Assembly (NCBI GenBank): GCA_016292135.1
Contig: JAEFAZ010000002.1
Coordinates: forward strand, 62,001 to 126,000
Direction of reading: 5' to 3'
Length of the DNA: 64,000 nucleotides
Source: Saccharofermentans sp.
Lineage (GTDB): Bacteria > Bacillota > Clostridia > Saccharofermentanales > Saccharofermentanaceae
Shown: one piece after another, positions 34,281 through 43,744 of the stretch
Position numbering within the stretch: position 1 is the first letter of the stretch
Layout of the letters: every line of letters starts with the position of its first letter
Made by a program: the position numbers and the translations under genes
Notes under the pieces: generated by a model
The model's database searches: none
What the model was told of the DNA's origin: nothing
The model's input: the letters and a program-made list of their open reading frames with translations, nothing else

Positions 34281-35426
34281 ATGAGCAACAAACCCGAGCC
34301 TACCGGCCCTTACGCGGTCGGAACAAGGACTTTCACTGTCTATAACACCCGCAAGGAAGCCTTCGATCCCAAGGGGGAGGCTATGCGCCACGTTCCGGCG
34401 AGGATCTACTACCCTGTTGATAAGGGAGCCGTTGAAGGTCTTGCCAAGGCTCACACGCTGTCGAGGAGCGAAGCCAAGGGCATAAGAAAAGCGTTCAAGA
34501 TACCGCTCGATTACGACAAGATGGAATCTGCGGGCGAGAACATATCCGAGTGCTATGTGGATGCGCCCTTCATCGAAGGGGCGAAGTTCCCTCTGATAGT
34601 CTTTAACCACGGGCTGTTTTCTTATATCGAGGGCAATTCATTCCTCCTGATAGAGCTTGCATCCCAAGGATATGTCGTGCTGTCCGTCGGCCACCCCCGC
34701 GAAGGCGCGAGCACTGATTTTGACGACGGGACCTATGAACTTGCGGATACTTCTATCACCTACAAGATGTATAAGCCTTTTCTCCCGGCGGTCATCGCGC
34801 TCATGAAGATCACAAAGAAGAAGGGCACGTTCGAAGAGCAGGCTGAGGCTTTCTACAGATGCCAGGACAAGTACTGTGAATTCCATGTCAGACGAGTCGA
34901 AGAATGGATAAAGGACACAGGGTTTGCATTGGATCATTTTCGAAAAGAATATGCCTCTATAGTTGATCTTTCCAAGGGCATCGGCGCGTCAGGACACTCG
35001 CTCGGAGGCGCCGTTGCATATGCTCTCTGCCAGACTGACAGCGTTTACTCCTGCGGTCTTAACATCGACGGCGGACTCTTCGGCAGATACGACGGGATGG
35101 TGATGGACAGGCCCTTCATGCAGCTGTCCTGCAAGGATAATGAGAATGTCGTGACAAGAGCTTATATCCGCCACAGCGCACCTGCTTACAAGGTATTGTT
35201 CCGCGACATGAAGCACGTGAGCTTTTCGGATATGAAATATGCGATAAAGTCAGCTGCCATGACAGGCAAACTGGACAATGCGCTTGCACACGAATATACC
35301 TGTAAGTGCCATCTGGAGTTTTTCGATGCATACCTTAAGAAGACAAAGAACAAGCCTGAACTTAAAAGCGACGACGTGATCACGGTATCCGAGTTCGCGC
35401 CTGACATTGTTCCTTCTGAATCGTAA
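34281..35426 (+). CDS. PAF-acetylhydrolase-like alpha/beta hydrolase
   Basis: This 381-residue cytosolic serine hydrolase has FPLIVFNHGLFSY for the oxyanion region, GHSLGGAVAYAL for the nucleophile elbow (Ser about 238), NIDGG on the following strand and a late His in MKHVSFSD. It belongs with the platelet-activating-factor acetylhydrolase-like group of alpha/beta hydrolases, which cleave ester bonds in lipids or related acyl compounds. A paralogue with an added membrane domain is encoded at 57072-58457. The start follows CGGAGGG. It appears monocistronic. Confidence 0.75.
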   Translation: MSNKPEPTGPYAVGTRTFTVYNTRKEAFDPKGEAMRHVPARIYYPVDKGAVEGLAKAHTLSRSEAKGIRKAFKIPLDYDKMESAGENISECYVDAPFIEGAKFPLIVFNHGLFSYIEGNSFLLIELASQGYVVLSVGHPREGASTDFDDGTYELADTSITYKMYKPFLPAVIALMKITKKKGTFEEQAEAFYRCQDKYCEFHVRRVEEWIKDTGFALDHFRKEYASIVDLSKGIGASGHSLGGAVAYALCQTDSVYSCGLNIDGGLFGRYDGMVMDRPFMQLSCKDNENVVTRAYIRHSAPAYKVLFRDMKHVSFSDMKYAIKSAAMTGKLDNALAHEYTCKCHLEFFDAYLKKTKNKPELKSDDVITVSEFAPDIVPSES

Positions 35427-35461
35427 GCGATCTTTCCTGATCAGGAACCCCGACGTAAGAT

Positions 35462-35529
35462 GATGTTGCCGGAATCAGGGTATTTTGTTGCCAATTATGG
35501 CAACTTTTCGGGCCGTTTCCGGCAACATC
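35462..35529. repeat. nested intergenic palindrome
   Basis: A perfect 13-bp stem (GATGTTGCCGGAA with TTCCGGCAACATC) encloses a second stem, GTTGCC/GGCAAC. It follows the hydrolase gene but has no T-run, so it is not a typical terminator. Confidence 0.6.
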
Positions 35530-35548
35530 GCCCGACAGTCCAAACCCA

Positions 35549-35579
35549 CAAAAAGGGCTGCCCCGCTTTGGGACAGCCC
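35549..35579 (-). terminator. terminator of the sigma/anti-sigma operon
   Basis: The GGGCTG/CAGCCC stem with an inner CCC-GGG pairing is followed on the minus strand by five T. It lies 22 bases past the anti-sigma gene. Confidence 0.65.
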
Positions 35580-35601
35580 AACCCCCATAAGGAGGATATT
35601 G

Positions 35602-36315
35602 TTAATCCTGCGGGATGTCGATGATATATGAATCCGGTGCGTATTCGCAGTCGCCTTCGCCGCAGAAGACATGCTCGCTGTGGCAGGCATTCTTGTACCA
35701 GGCGGGACGTGCATCGTCGCCGTTTGCATCCGGGATGTTGCCCTGGTTGAAGACGTACTTGCCGTCGGCGTTAAAGTAGAGTGACCACCAGCCGAAACTG
35801 TCGGGTGTGCCGCCGACGAAGATGACTTCTCTTGAACCGTCGGGATTATTTATCTCGTGACGGAAATAATCGTTATAGCTGATCTGGTCGGTAACGTCTG
35901 TCTGCTGTCCGTCGAAGACGAAATATACTCTGCCGTCGATGAGCTTGGCGTAGTCATCGGACTTGTTGTTGGAATAGTTAAGGCCCAGATACAGTTGATC
36001 TTCACCGTCAATCTGCGTTATGACGTTGATATGGCGGTTGGTGCCAATATCAAAGGAGATCGTCCTCTCTTCATCATCTTCCTTGACCATAACTTTCGTG
36101 CCGTTGTGAGTCGTAAACTGCGCGATGAGTTTTTCGGCTGCGCTTACTACTGCGGTCCTCGTAAAGGGTATCACCATCACGAGGGCGATCGCTGCTGCGA
36201 CTCCCGCCATCACGATCAGGGGTGTCTTCCTGGCGGCCTTGGTGTGCCTTAAGGTATCCCTCATCTGATCCTTCTTCTCGCTATCCATTACCAATTCATC
36301 AAATAGATCGTTCAT
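35602..36315 (-). CDS. anti-sigma factor-like membrane protein
   Basis: This 237-residue protein has a short cytosolic N-terminus (about 30 residues), one membrane helix (TPLIVMAGVAAAIALVMVIPF) and an extracytoplasmic domain with Tyr/Asp-rich beta strands. Its gene begins two bases after the ECF sigma gene ends, the usual pairing for a membrane anti-sigma factor that holds its sigma at the membrane until a signal arrives. No zinc-binding HxxxCxxC motif is seen at the N-terminus. The extracellular part ends with two Cys pairs (KNACHSEHVFCGEGDCEY). Confidence 0.65.
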   Translation of the reverse strand: MNDLFDELVMDSEKKDQMRDTLRHTKAARKTPLIVMAGVAAAIALVMVIPFTRTAVVSAAEKLIAQFTTHNGTKVMVKEDDEERTISFDIGTNRHINVITQIDGEDQLYLGLNYSNNKSDDYAKLIDGRVYFVFDGQQTDVTDQISYNDYFRHEINNPDGSREVIFVGGTPDSFGWWSLYFNADGKYVFNQGNIPDANGDDARPAWYKNACHSEHVFCGEGDCEYAPDSYIIDIPQD

Positions 36316-36317
36316 GC

Positions 36318-36791
36318 TTATTCCTCCAATCTGATTCGCATCTGTTCTTTTCCCCTGCTGATCCTCATGGCAACCGCCGATTCCGACAGTTTTAATATCG
36401 AGGAGATCTCCTTGTACGAGTAGCCTGCGAAGTAGTGAAGATAGATCGGTACATAGTAGATCTTCTCCAGCTTCATGAGCTCGTCAAAGAGGACCTTGTT
36501 GCTCTCAGTCAGTCTGTCTGAATATGATAGTTTCCATTCCTGTGATTCGAGATCAACAGCAGTTGTCCTGGCGCAAGATTTAAGATGGTTCTTACACCTG
36601 TTTGCGGTCATGGTCATGAGGTAGGATTTCTCGTTCTCCCGTCTTAAGGGGATGTGCTTTTCGAGGAGCTTGACGAAGACATCCTGAACGATGTCCTCTG
36701 CGTCCTGCTTCGATCCTACGTATGAGACTGCAAACCTGTAAAGATCATCCGAATACGTATCAAAGAGTCTGATAACTTCTTCGTTTTTCAA
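36318..36791 (-). CDS. ECF-type RNA polymerase sigma factor
   Basis: This 157-residue protein has region 2 (FDTYSDDLYRFAVSYVGSKQDAEDIVQDVFVKLLEK) and region 4 (YYVPIYLHYFAGYSYKEISSILKLSESAVAMRISRGKEQMR), with nothing extra. It directs RNA polymerase to a small regulon, normally including its own promoter. It is followed immediately by its likely anti-sigma factor. The esterase gene at 36915-37970 lies 123 bases upstream on the same strand and could be a target. Confidence 0.9.
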   Translation of the reverse strand: MKNEEVIRLFDTYSDDLYRFAVSYVGSKQDAEDIVQDVFVKLLEKHIPLRRENEKSYLMTMTANRCKNHLKSCARTTAVDLESQEWKLSYSDRLTESNKVLFDELMKLEKIYYVPIYLHYFAGYSYKEISSILKLSESAVAMRISRGKEQMRIRLEE

Positions 36792-36914
36792 TCTTTTAAC
36801 CTCCGCTTGTTTTTCGAGATCTCACTAATAGTACAATCCTGGATAATGATTTCTCACAATATCTTTCGCGAAAATGTGTTATCCCGAAAACAAGAGCGGG
36901 CGGAATGACAGCGC

Positions 36915-37973
<1,059 letters not shown>

Positions 37974-38166
37974 TTAAGACCTCTTATAATTTTTTTACCT
38001 TAGACATTATATATATCTGAAGGAAGCGATAACACCGATGAAAACTTACAAAATACCCTACAAACTCTTTAACTGAAAGAATAAGTTGATTTAATACGGC
38101 AGGTTTGTTATATAATTATGCGGGGGAGCAGGGAACGCAAGGTCCGTATCCAGGGAGGTAACAGGG

Positions 38167-38583
38167 ATGAGAATAGACGAAAAAAAGGGGATATTGATCT
38201 TCGGCATTATCGCTGCCGTTGTCGTTATTATCTCGATAATATGCGTGATCGCTTCGAACTTCAATTCGGATGCCAAGATGCTCGTCGGTACATGGAAGGG
38301 CGTTCAGGGTAATGAATCCACGCTCACGTTAAATTCCGACGGTACTTTCCACGAGGAGAATTATGCTTCAGCCTCAGGTATCGGTTTCAACGCCAATTTC
38401 AAGGGAACATACACCCTCGATGTAAAAGAGAAGAGGATCAAGATGCATCCTGATGATGATTCCGAACTCGGAAACAATAAAGGCAACGTCTGGGAATATA
38501 GCTACGTTATCTCGGATAACTTCCTGACACTCGAAAACGTAGGATCTCTTTTCGAAGGTCCCAAGTCTTACACCAAGAAGTAA
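38167..38583 (+). CDS. membrane-anchored lipocalin-like protein
   Basis: This 138-residue protein has an N-terminal membrane helix (ILIFGIIAAVVVIISIICVIA) followed by a small beta domain beginning LVGTWKGVQGNESTLTLNSDGTF, the pattern of DUF5640/lipocalin-like modules. It starts after GGGAGG and is followed within 17 bases by the patatin gene, so the two are probably co-transcribed. The ligand is unknown. Confidence 0.6.
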   Translation: MRIDEKKGILIFGIIAAVVVIISIICVIASNFNSDAKMLVGTWKGVQGNESTLTLNSDGTFHEENYASASGIGFNANFKGTYTLDVKEKRIKMHPDDDSELGNNKGNVWEYSYVISDNFLTLENVGSLFEGPKSYTKK

Positions 38584-38600
38584 GGTCTGATAATCTCAAG

Positions 38601-39449
38601 ATGAACAAGACAGGTCTGGTATTGGAAGGCGGTGCGATGCGCGGCATGTTCACATGCGGCGTGATCGACGTCCTGATGGAAAACGGCATAAGGTTCGATG
38701 CCGCCGCAGGCATCTCAGCGGGCGCGGTCTTCGGCTGCAACTATAAGTCCCGCCAGATCGGAAGACCCATCCGCTACAACAAGGCTTACTGCAAAGACCC
38801 AAGGTACTGCAGCATCAGGTCTCTTATAAGGACCGGCGACCTCTACGGGGCCGACTTCTGTTACCGGGAGATACCTGATGTACTGGACCCTTTCGACAGG
38901 GAGACATTCCGCGATGACCCCATGGATTTTTATGTCGGCGCGACGGACGTCATGACCGGCGAATGCGTCTACCACAAATGCACGGACGGCGGCCATGAAG
39001 ACCTTGAGTGGATGAGGGCTTCGGCCTCCATGCCCGTCGCATCCAAGCCTGTCGGGATCGGAGGGAAGCTCTATCTTGACGGCGGCATCTCCGATTCGAT
39101 CCCCTTCGCTTTCATGGAGAAGACAGGCTACGACCGCAACGTTATCGTGCTGACCCAGCCCAAGGGTTACGTCAAGCACAAGACGAGCATTCTCATGAAG
39201 ATAGCGCTCAGGAAATATCCCGCCGCAGCCGCTGCCATGATGAGGCGGCACCTGATGTATAACAGGCAGATAGAAGAGATAGAACAAAGGGAGCAGAAAG
39301 GCACAGCCTTCGTGATAAGACCTGCAGGGCCCGTCGGCACAGGCAGGATCGAGAAAGACCCCGCCAAGCTCGAGCGCGCCTACCGCATGGGCAGGGAGGA
39401 AGCCCTCGCAAGGCTCCCCGCATTAAGGGAGTTTCTCGGGACGGAATGA
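38601..39449 (+). CDS. patatin-like phospholipase
   Basis: This 282-residue cytosolic protein has the patatin elements in order: the oxyanion loop GGAMRG (residues about 10-15), the nucleophile GISAG (Ser about 40) and the catalytic Asp in DGGISDSIP (about 158). The C-terminal part is basic and helical. The group (YjjU/RssA-like) hydrolyses acyl esters of membrane lipids. It is probably in an operon with the lipocalin-like gene and perhaps the CDF transporter. Confidence 0.85.
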   Translation: MNKTGLVLEGGAMRGMFTCGVIDVLMENGIRFDAAAGISAGAVFGCNYKSRQIGRPIRYNKAYCKDPRYCSIRSLIRTGDLYGADFCYREIPDVLDPFDRETFRDDPMDFYVGATDVMTGECVYHKCTDGGHEDLEWMRASASMPVASKPVGIGGKLYLDGGISDSIPFAFMEKTGYDRNVIVLTQPKGYVKHKTSILMKIALRKYPAAAAAMMRRHLMYNRQIEEIEQREQKGTAFVIRPAGPVGTGRIEKDPAKLERAYRMGREEALARLPALREFLGTE

Positions 39450-39528
39450 AATCCGGTGTGGAAGACCGCTTCCATCGGGCGTAAAATATTCTGTAAACAA
39501 AAGTGCTTCTTGAAGGCAGGTTTACGGA

Positions 39529-40416
39529 ATGGAAAATGAGCAGTCGGTAATACGGAAAGTCACTCTTGTCGGTGTCGGGGGGAATGTCCTCCTCACCGCT
39601 TTTAAGATGACCGCAGGTATCCTCGGCAAGTCCGGCGCCATGGTGTCGGATGCTGTCCATTCCCTGTCTGATGTTTTCGCAACGCTCATCGCCTATCTCG
39701 GCACCAGGATATCCAAGCGCTCCCCCGACAAGGAGCACCCCTACGGCCACGAGCGACTCGAATGCGTTGCATCCCTGATCCTCGGCCTCGTCCTCGCCGC
39801 GACCGGCATCGGCATCGGCAGGGTAGGCATCTTAAACATTATCTCGGGCGATTACGCTTCCCTTGAAGTTCCCCGCTTGATAGCGCTCATTGCGTCTGTC
39901 GTGTCGATCATCACCAAGGAGCTGATGTTCTGGTACACACGTCACTACGCGAAAAAGATAGATTCCCAGGTCTTCATGGCCGACGCCTGGCACCACAGGT
40001 CCGACGCCTTCTCGTCTGTCGGCTCCCTGATCGGCATCGGCGGTGCCATGCTGGGCTACCCGGTCCTCGACTCGGTGGCGAGCGTCGTCATATGCGTCTT
40101 CATCCTCAAGGTCGCCTACGACATAATTAAAGGTGCGATCAGCAACATGATCGATACTTCCTGCGGTGAGGAATACGAGAAGCAGGTAAGTGATTATGTT
40201 ATGTCAGTCGAGGGCGTTAAGAGCATAGACTTGCTCCACACCCGCAAGTTCGGCAACAAGGTCTACATCGATATCGAGATCGGCGTTGACAGCAACGAGA
40301 CTTTCCGTTCGGCGCACGACATCTCTGAGCGCGTTCACTCGGGCGTTGAAGAGAAATTCGAGAACGTCAAGCACGTCATGGTTCACGCCAATCCCCACGA
40401 CGGATCTGATACATAA
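39529..40416 (+). CDS. cation diffusion facilitator (CDF) transporter
   Basis: This 295-residue membrane protein has about six helices and a C-terminal cytosolic metallochaperone-like domain (residues about 210-290). The metal-site segments are SDAVHSLSD in the second helix, HPYGHERLE, and DAWHHRSDA in the fifth helix. CDF proteins exchange Zn, Fe, Mn or Co for protons and export the metal. The HHxxD site leans toward Zn/Fe, but specificity cannot be fixed. Tandem hairpin array 2 follows its stop. Confidence 0.88.
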   Translation: MENEQSVIRKVTLVGVGGNVLLTAFKMTAGILGKSGAMVSDAVHSLSDVFATLIAYLGTRISKRSPDKEHPYGHERLECVASLILGLVLAATGIGIGRVGILNIISGDYASLEVPRLIALIASVVSIITKELMFWYTRHYAKKIDSQVFMADAWHHRSDAFSSVGSLIGIGGAMLGYPVLDSVASVVICVFILKVAYDIIKGAISNMIDTSCGEEYEKQVSDYVMSVEGVKSIDLLHTRKFGNKVYIDIEIGVDSNETFRSAHDISERVHSGVEEKFENVKHVMVHANPHDGSDT

Positions 40417-40424
40417 ACTGTTTC

Positions 40425-40668
40425 TTTGACTAAATCTCTTAAATCAGGGATTTAGTCAAAGAAATCGATGGAAATCTTTGACCAAACCGGTCATAAATGA
40501 GATTTAGTCAAAGAAAACAACGACTTTTTTTGACCAGATCACTTAGATCTGGGATTTGGTCAAAAAAATCAATAAAAAACTTTGACTAAATCCTTCAGAT
40601 TTAAGATTTAGTCAAAAAATGCAGAAAAAAACTTTGACTAAATCTCATAAATCAAAGATTTAGTCAAA
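40425..40668. repeat. tandem hairpin array 2, five units of 52 bp
   Basis: Left arms TTTGAC[TC]A[AG]ATC begin at 40425, 40477, 40529, 40581 and 40633. Right arms GATTT[AG]GTCAAA end at 40460, 40512, 40564, 40616 and 40668. Every step is exactly 52 bp. Each unit is a 36-bp hairpin plus a 16-bp A-rich spacer; loops and spacers vary. The array fills the gap between the convergent CDF and cyclic-nucleotide-binding genes. Confidence 0.85.
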
Positions 40669-40698
40669 GCAGTTCCTTTAAGAATTAAAATTTCCGGC

Positions 40699-41604
40699 TT
40701 ATTTGTTATAAAGAGCAGTGATCTCTCTGCAGGTATCGAGAAAATCGACGTTGAGCTTGCGGAGGCGGTAAGACATGCTGCGCAGGATGTATTCGATCTT
40801 GACGGGACAGTTGCGGAAGATGGATTCCAGGTCATCCGGGCGGATGATCTCGACGCAGGTATTGTCGGTCTCGGCAACGGCGGTAAGAACTCTCGGCTCT
40901 TCTGCAACAAGTCCTCTTTCACCGAAGAACGATATGGGTCTTAATTCTTCAACGAGTTTTTCGTTCATCTCGCCGAAGTTCTCGTAGAGGCCGACTCTGC
41001 CTTCGTAGATCACGAACATGGAGTCTTCGGTCTCGCCTGCGAGGGAGATGACATTGCATGCGTTATATGCGACTAACTCACCGGAACCTTCTTCGGAGAA
41101 GGCTTCTGCGGCGGAGCGGAGAGGCTCAGCTGAAGGCGCGGGAAGCTCGACTTTGTTGGACTGGTATATATCGACATGCTTCTTGAGCTTCGAGAACAGG
41201 GACTTCTTCTTGGGTTCGTCCGCCTCGCGGAGCTGGCCTAAGAGTTCCTCTGCTTCCTTGTAGTCGCGGGTCATGCTCTCGACCCTGTCGCTCAGGTGGG
41301 TCAGGAGCTTCTTTATCCTGGAAGGATCCTCTTCGAGATAGGCCTTAATGTCGCTCTCGTGGATCTCTAACACGCGTACGTTTCCCTTTGCGATGATGGT
41401 GGCGCTCCTGGGATATTCTTCGAGGATAGCCATCTCACCGAAATATTCGCCCTCTTCAAGGGTCGCGAGCTTGATCTGGTCGTCCTTGCCGAAGCCGGCA
41501 TACACGAAAACGCCCCCTTCCAGTATCTGGAAGAAACTGAAACCGGTCTCGCCTTCTTTGATTATCACTTCGCTGTTTCTGAAAGACTTTTCGGCAATAC
41601 TCAT
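40699..41604 (-). CDS. double cyclic-nucleotide-binding-domain protein
   Basis: This 301-residue cytosolic protein has two CNB domains. The first (residues about 5-110) has GEYFGEMAILEEYPRSATI, the phosphate-binding cassette with Glu and Arg intact. The second (about 175-285) has SFFGERGLVAEEPRVLTAV, with Glu and Arg also present. A Lys/Glu-rich helical linker joins them. There is no DNA-binding helix-turn-helix at the C-terminus, unlike Crp, so it is not a classic transcription factor. It may sense a cyclic nucleotide and act through a protein partner. The gene is single. Confidence 0.75.
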   Translation of the reverse strand: MSIAEKSFRNSEVIIKEGETGFSFFQILEGGVFVYAGFGKDDQIKLATLEEGEYFGEMAILEEYPRSATIIAKGNVRVLEIHESDIKAYLEEDPSRIKKLLTHLSDRVESMTRDYKEAEELLGQLREADEPKKKSLFSKLKKHVDIYQSNKVELPAPSAEPLRSAAEAFSEEGSGELVAYNACNVISLAGETEDSMFVIYEGRVGLYENFGEMNEKLVEELRPISFFGERGLVAEEPRVLTAVAETDNTCVEIIRPDDLESIFRNCPVKIEYILRSMSYRLRKLNVDFLDTCREITALYNK

Positions 41605-41827
41605 AATAAAGACTTCCTTTCGTAGGTGATCGTACAGTTATCCTGATTATATATCATCCGGAATGAGCCTGTAAGATGCATTTTTCGATGCGGCCGAAAA
41701 GGCTTTTGAATTTGACGGATAATATGTCAGAGTTTGTCCGTTGTGGGCTTTTGACCTCTTGTGCTATCCTCAGAACAGGGAAGATAATGCGTCAACAAAT
41801 AACGGACGGAGTCTTCGGGGGGAGACG

Positions 41828-42844
41828 GTGAAGAAACTTATAGCAACTATCCTGATCTTGATGATCTTTTGTCTTGCGGGCTGCGGAGAATACGGCAAGG
41901 CCGTCTTTTTGAGCCGCGCAGACAACGAGATCGGCCTGAAGGGTGTCTACCGCAGTCCCGGGAAAGTTACATTGGAATTCGACGTGAAATACGAGCAGGA
42001 GAACAACGGCCTTTATTACGACATCACGGGCTATCTCGAAAACAGGAACAAGGATGAAGATCAGTTATATATCTGGGTCAAGACCGATAAGTACAGGCTC
42101 TTCCCTGAAAGCAAGATCAGCTTCGACAGCAAGGCGAGAACTATCAGCATCGATCTTGAGGGAGGCGGCTCAGACATAAAAGGTCTTATGATCTCTTTTA
42201 TGGGCAGGCAGTTCGGCATCGATCCCGAAAGTTATTCTCTCTTAAGATACGAGATAAAACCCGTTAAGATATGCCGCAGCGGAGAGCATCTCTACTATCC
42301 CGAAGATCTCTTCTTCAGACCGAAAAACGGATTCAGCACATCCACGGACAAGGGTGATATCCAAAGATGCCTGGACGGATTCATCGAAAAGACCGGGATG
42401 ATCCTCGAGCAGGATACATATTTCTATCAGTACGATTATCAGACAAACGGTGAGGGGAGCGACGTTACTGTCTGGGGCAATGTCTTCGTCAACGGGGCAG
42501 CCGTAGACATCACCGATACGGTGGCATATAGCGGCGACGGCTCTGTCGGTTACGATCAGACATATAAGACAGAGAAACTGCCCGATCCAGACACATCAGG
42601 TCTTATCGATCCGATGGAACTGGTCCCCGGGATCGCGGAGTTCGCAAGGAAGAATAAACCGGCGAAGATGCTTAACGGTCAGGGCTTGATCTACGGGGAC
42701 TGCCTGCTGAGATACGACCGGATCGATGATGTGCTCTATTACAGATTCAATCTGAATGATGACGATTATGTGAATGTCGATCCCCGCACGGGAGAGATAT
42801 TGGAATATGAATTTGTTACATCCAACGCAGATCTTACCGCATAG
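41828..42844 (+). CDS. lipoprotein with PepSY-like C-terminus, paralogue A
   Basis: This 338-residue lipoprotein has lipobox CLAGC. It uses a GTG start preceded by CGGGGGGAGA. The N-terminal part is a beta domain. The rest aligns with the proteins at 46257-46976 and 49520-50281: GEHLYYPEDLFF in the middle, and at the end DCLLRYDRIDDVLYYRFNL followed by VNVDPRTGEILEYEF. The closing V.[VI][DN][AP]RTGEI pattern resembles a PepSY strand. The N-terminal domain of about 110 residues is extra compared with the paralogues. Function is unknown. Confidence 0.65.
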   Translation: MKKLIATILILMIFCLAGCGEYGKAVFLSRADNEIGLKGVYRSPGKVTLEFDVKYEQENNGLYYDITGYLENRNKDEDQLYIWVKTDKYRLFPESKISFDSKARTISIDLEGGGSDIKGLMISFMGRQFGIDPESYSLLRYEIKPVKICRSGEHLYYPEDLFFRPKNGFSTSTDKGDIQRCLDGFIEKTGMILEQDTYFYQYDYQTNGEGSDVTVWGNVFVNGAAVDITDTVAYSGDGSVGYDQTYKTEKLPDPDTSGLIDPMELVPGIAEFARKNKPAKMLNGQGLIYGDCLLRYDRIDDVLYYRFNLNDDDYVNVDPRTGEILEYEFVTSNADLTA

Positions 42845-43012
42845 ACCGTTGGCCTTGTTTTTCAGGCTTTTTCAGCACTATAAGCCATCGCTGTCTGCTG
42901 TGATAAAATAGACAAGACAGCCCTGTCGGGTAAGAAATACGGCATCTCTCACTCTCTGTCGTGTTCATTCTCAGGGCCTTTTGATAGCATCCGAAGCGAA
43001 AGGAGGTCAAGT

Positions 43013-43618
43013 ATGGACCAGATCAAGATAGGAGCTTTCCTGAAAGAATTGAGAAAGGAACATGATCTTTCACAGGAACAGCTCGCTGAAAGATTTAACG
43101 TCTCATCAAGATCGGTCTCCCGCTGGGAGAACGGCAACACCATGCCTGATATCAGCATAATGATAGAACTGGCAGATTATTATGACATTGACATCCGCGA
43201 CCTTCTTCGCGGAGAAAGGAAGAGTGACAAGATGGAAGAGAACTTAAAAGAAACATTAGTTATGGTCGCGGATTATACTGAGGCCGACAAGGCGAAGATA
43301 TTGAATAAGGTTTATGTTTGCGGACAGGGCGCACTGATCTGTTCGGTTGCATCGATGCTCTTGTTCTTCATCAACCCTTTTACCGGTTACCAATTATCCT
43401 TAACGCCGTTCCTTCTGATACTGGCATGCGGGATCTTCGCGATCAACACAATGCTCGCAGGACTGCAGCTCAAGGGCAGCATGAGCAAGGAGAGGAATAA
43501 GAAGCTTATAAAGATCACTGTCACGATCTGGGTCGTGCTCGCAGTATTGATATTGATCTTCCTTACTTTCTTCCTGCCTAACCTGATCGTATACGGAAGT
43601 CTGACACCGACTCCCTGA
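43013..43618 (+). CDS. XRE regulator with membrane-spanning C-terminus
   Basis: This 201-residue protein has a Cro/C1 HTH at residues about 8-62 (LRKEHDLSQEQLAERFNV, SVSRWENGNTMPDISIM), a linker, and then three to four membrane helices from about residue 105 (GALICSVASMLLFFI, FLLILACGIFAINTML, ITVTIWVVLAVLILIFL). A membrane-tethered regulator of this type can sense envelope state directly. The start follows AAAGGAGG. A terminator separates it from the ABC exporter. Confidence 0.8.
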   Translation: MDQIKIGAFLKELRKEHDLSQEQLAERFNVSSRSVSRWENGNTMPDISIMIELADYYDIDIRDLLRGERKSDKMEENLKETLVMVADYTEADKAKILNKVYVCGQGALICSVASMLLFFINPFTGYQLSLTPFLLILACGIFAINTMLAGLQLKGSMSKERNKKLIKITVTIWVVLAVLILIFLTFFLPNLIVYGSLTPTP

Positions 43619-43657
43619 CGGAACTTGATCCATACTGACTGATAATGTTTTTTATCT

Positions 43658-43690
43658 GATCCCGGGCGGCAAAACCCGGGATCTTAATTT
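43658..43690 (+). terminator. terminator of the XRE membrane regulator gene
   Basis: A 9-bp stem (GATCCCGGG / CCCGGGATC, loop of eight) is followed by TTAATTT. Confidence 0.65.
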
Positions 43691-43744
43691 ATAATATAGC
43701 GGTAAGGATGGTTTCTTTTTTCGACATGAGGAGGGAGAGAAGTT

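Noticed and set aside
40425..40668. CRISPR array
   Set aside because: Units are hairpins with short A-rich spacers, repeats are not identical, and no cas genes are present. The same applies to the arrays at 18.0 and 49.1 kb.
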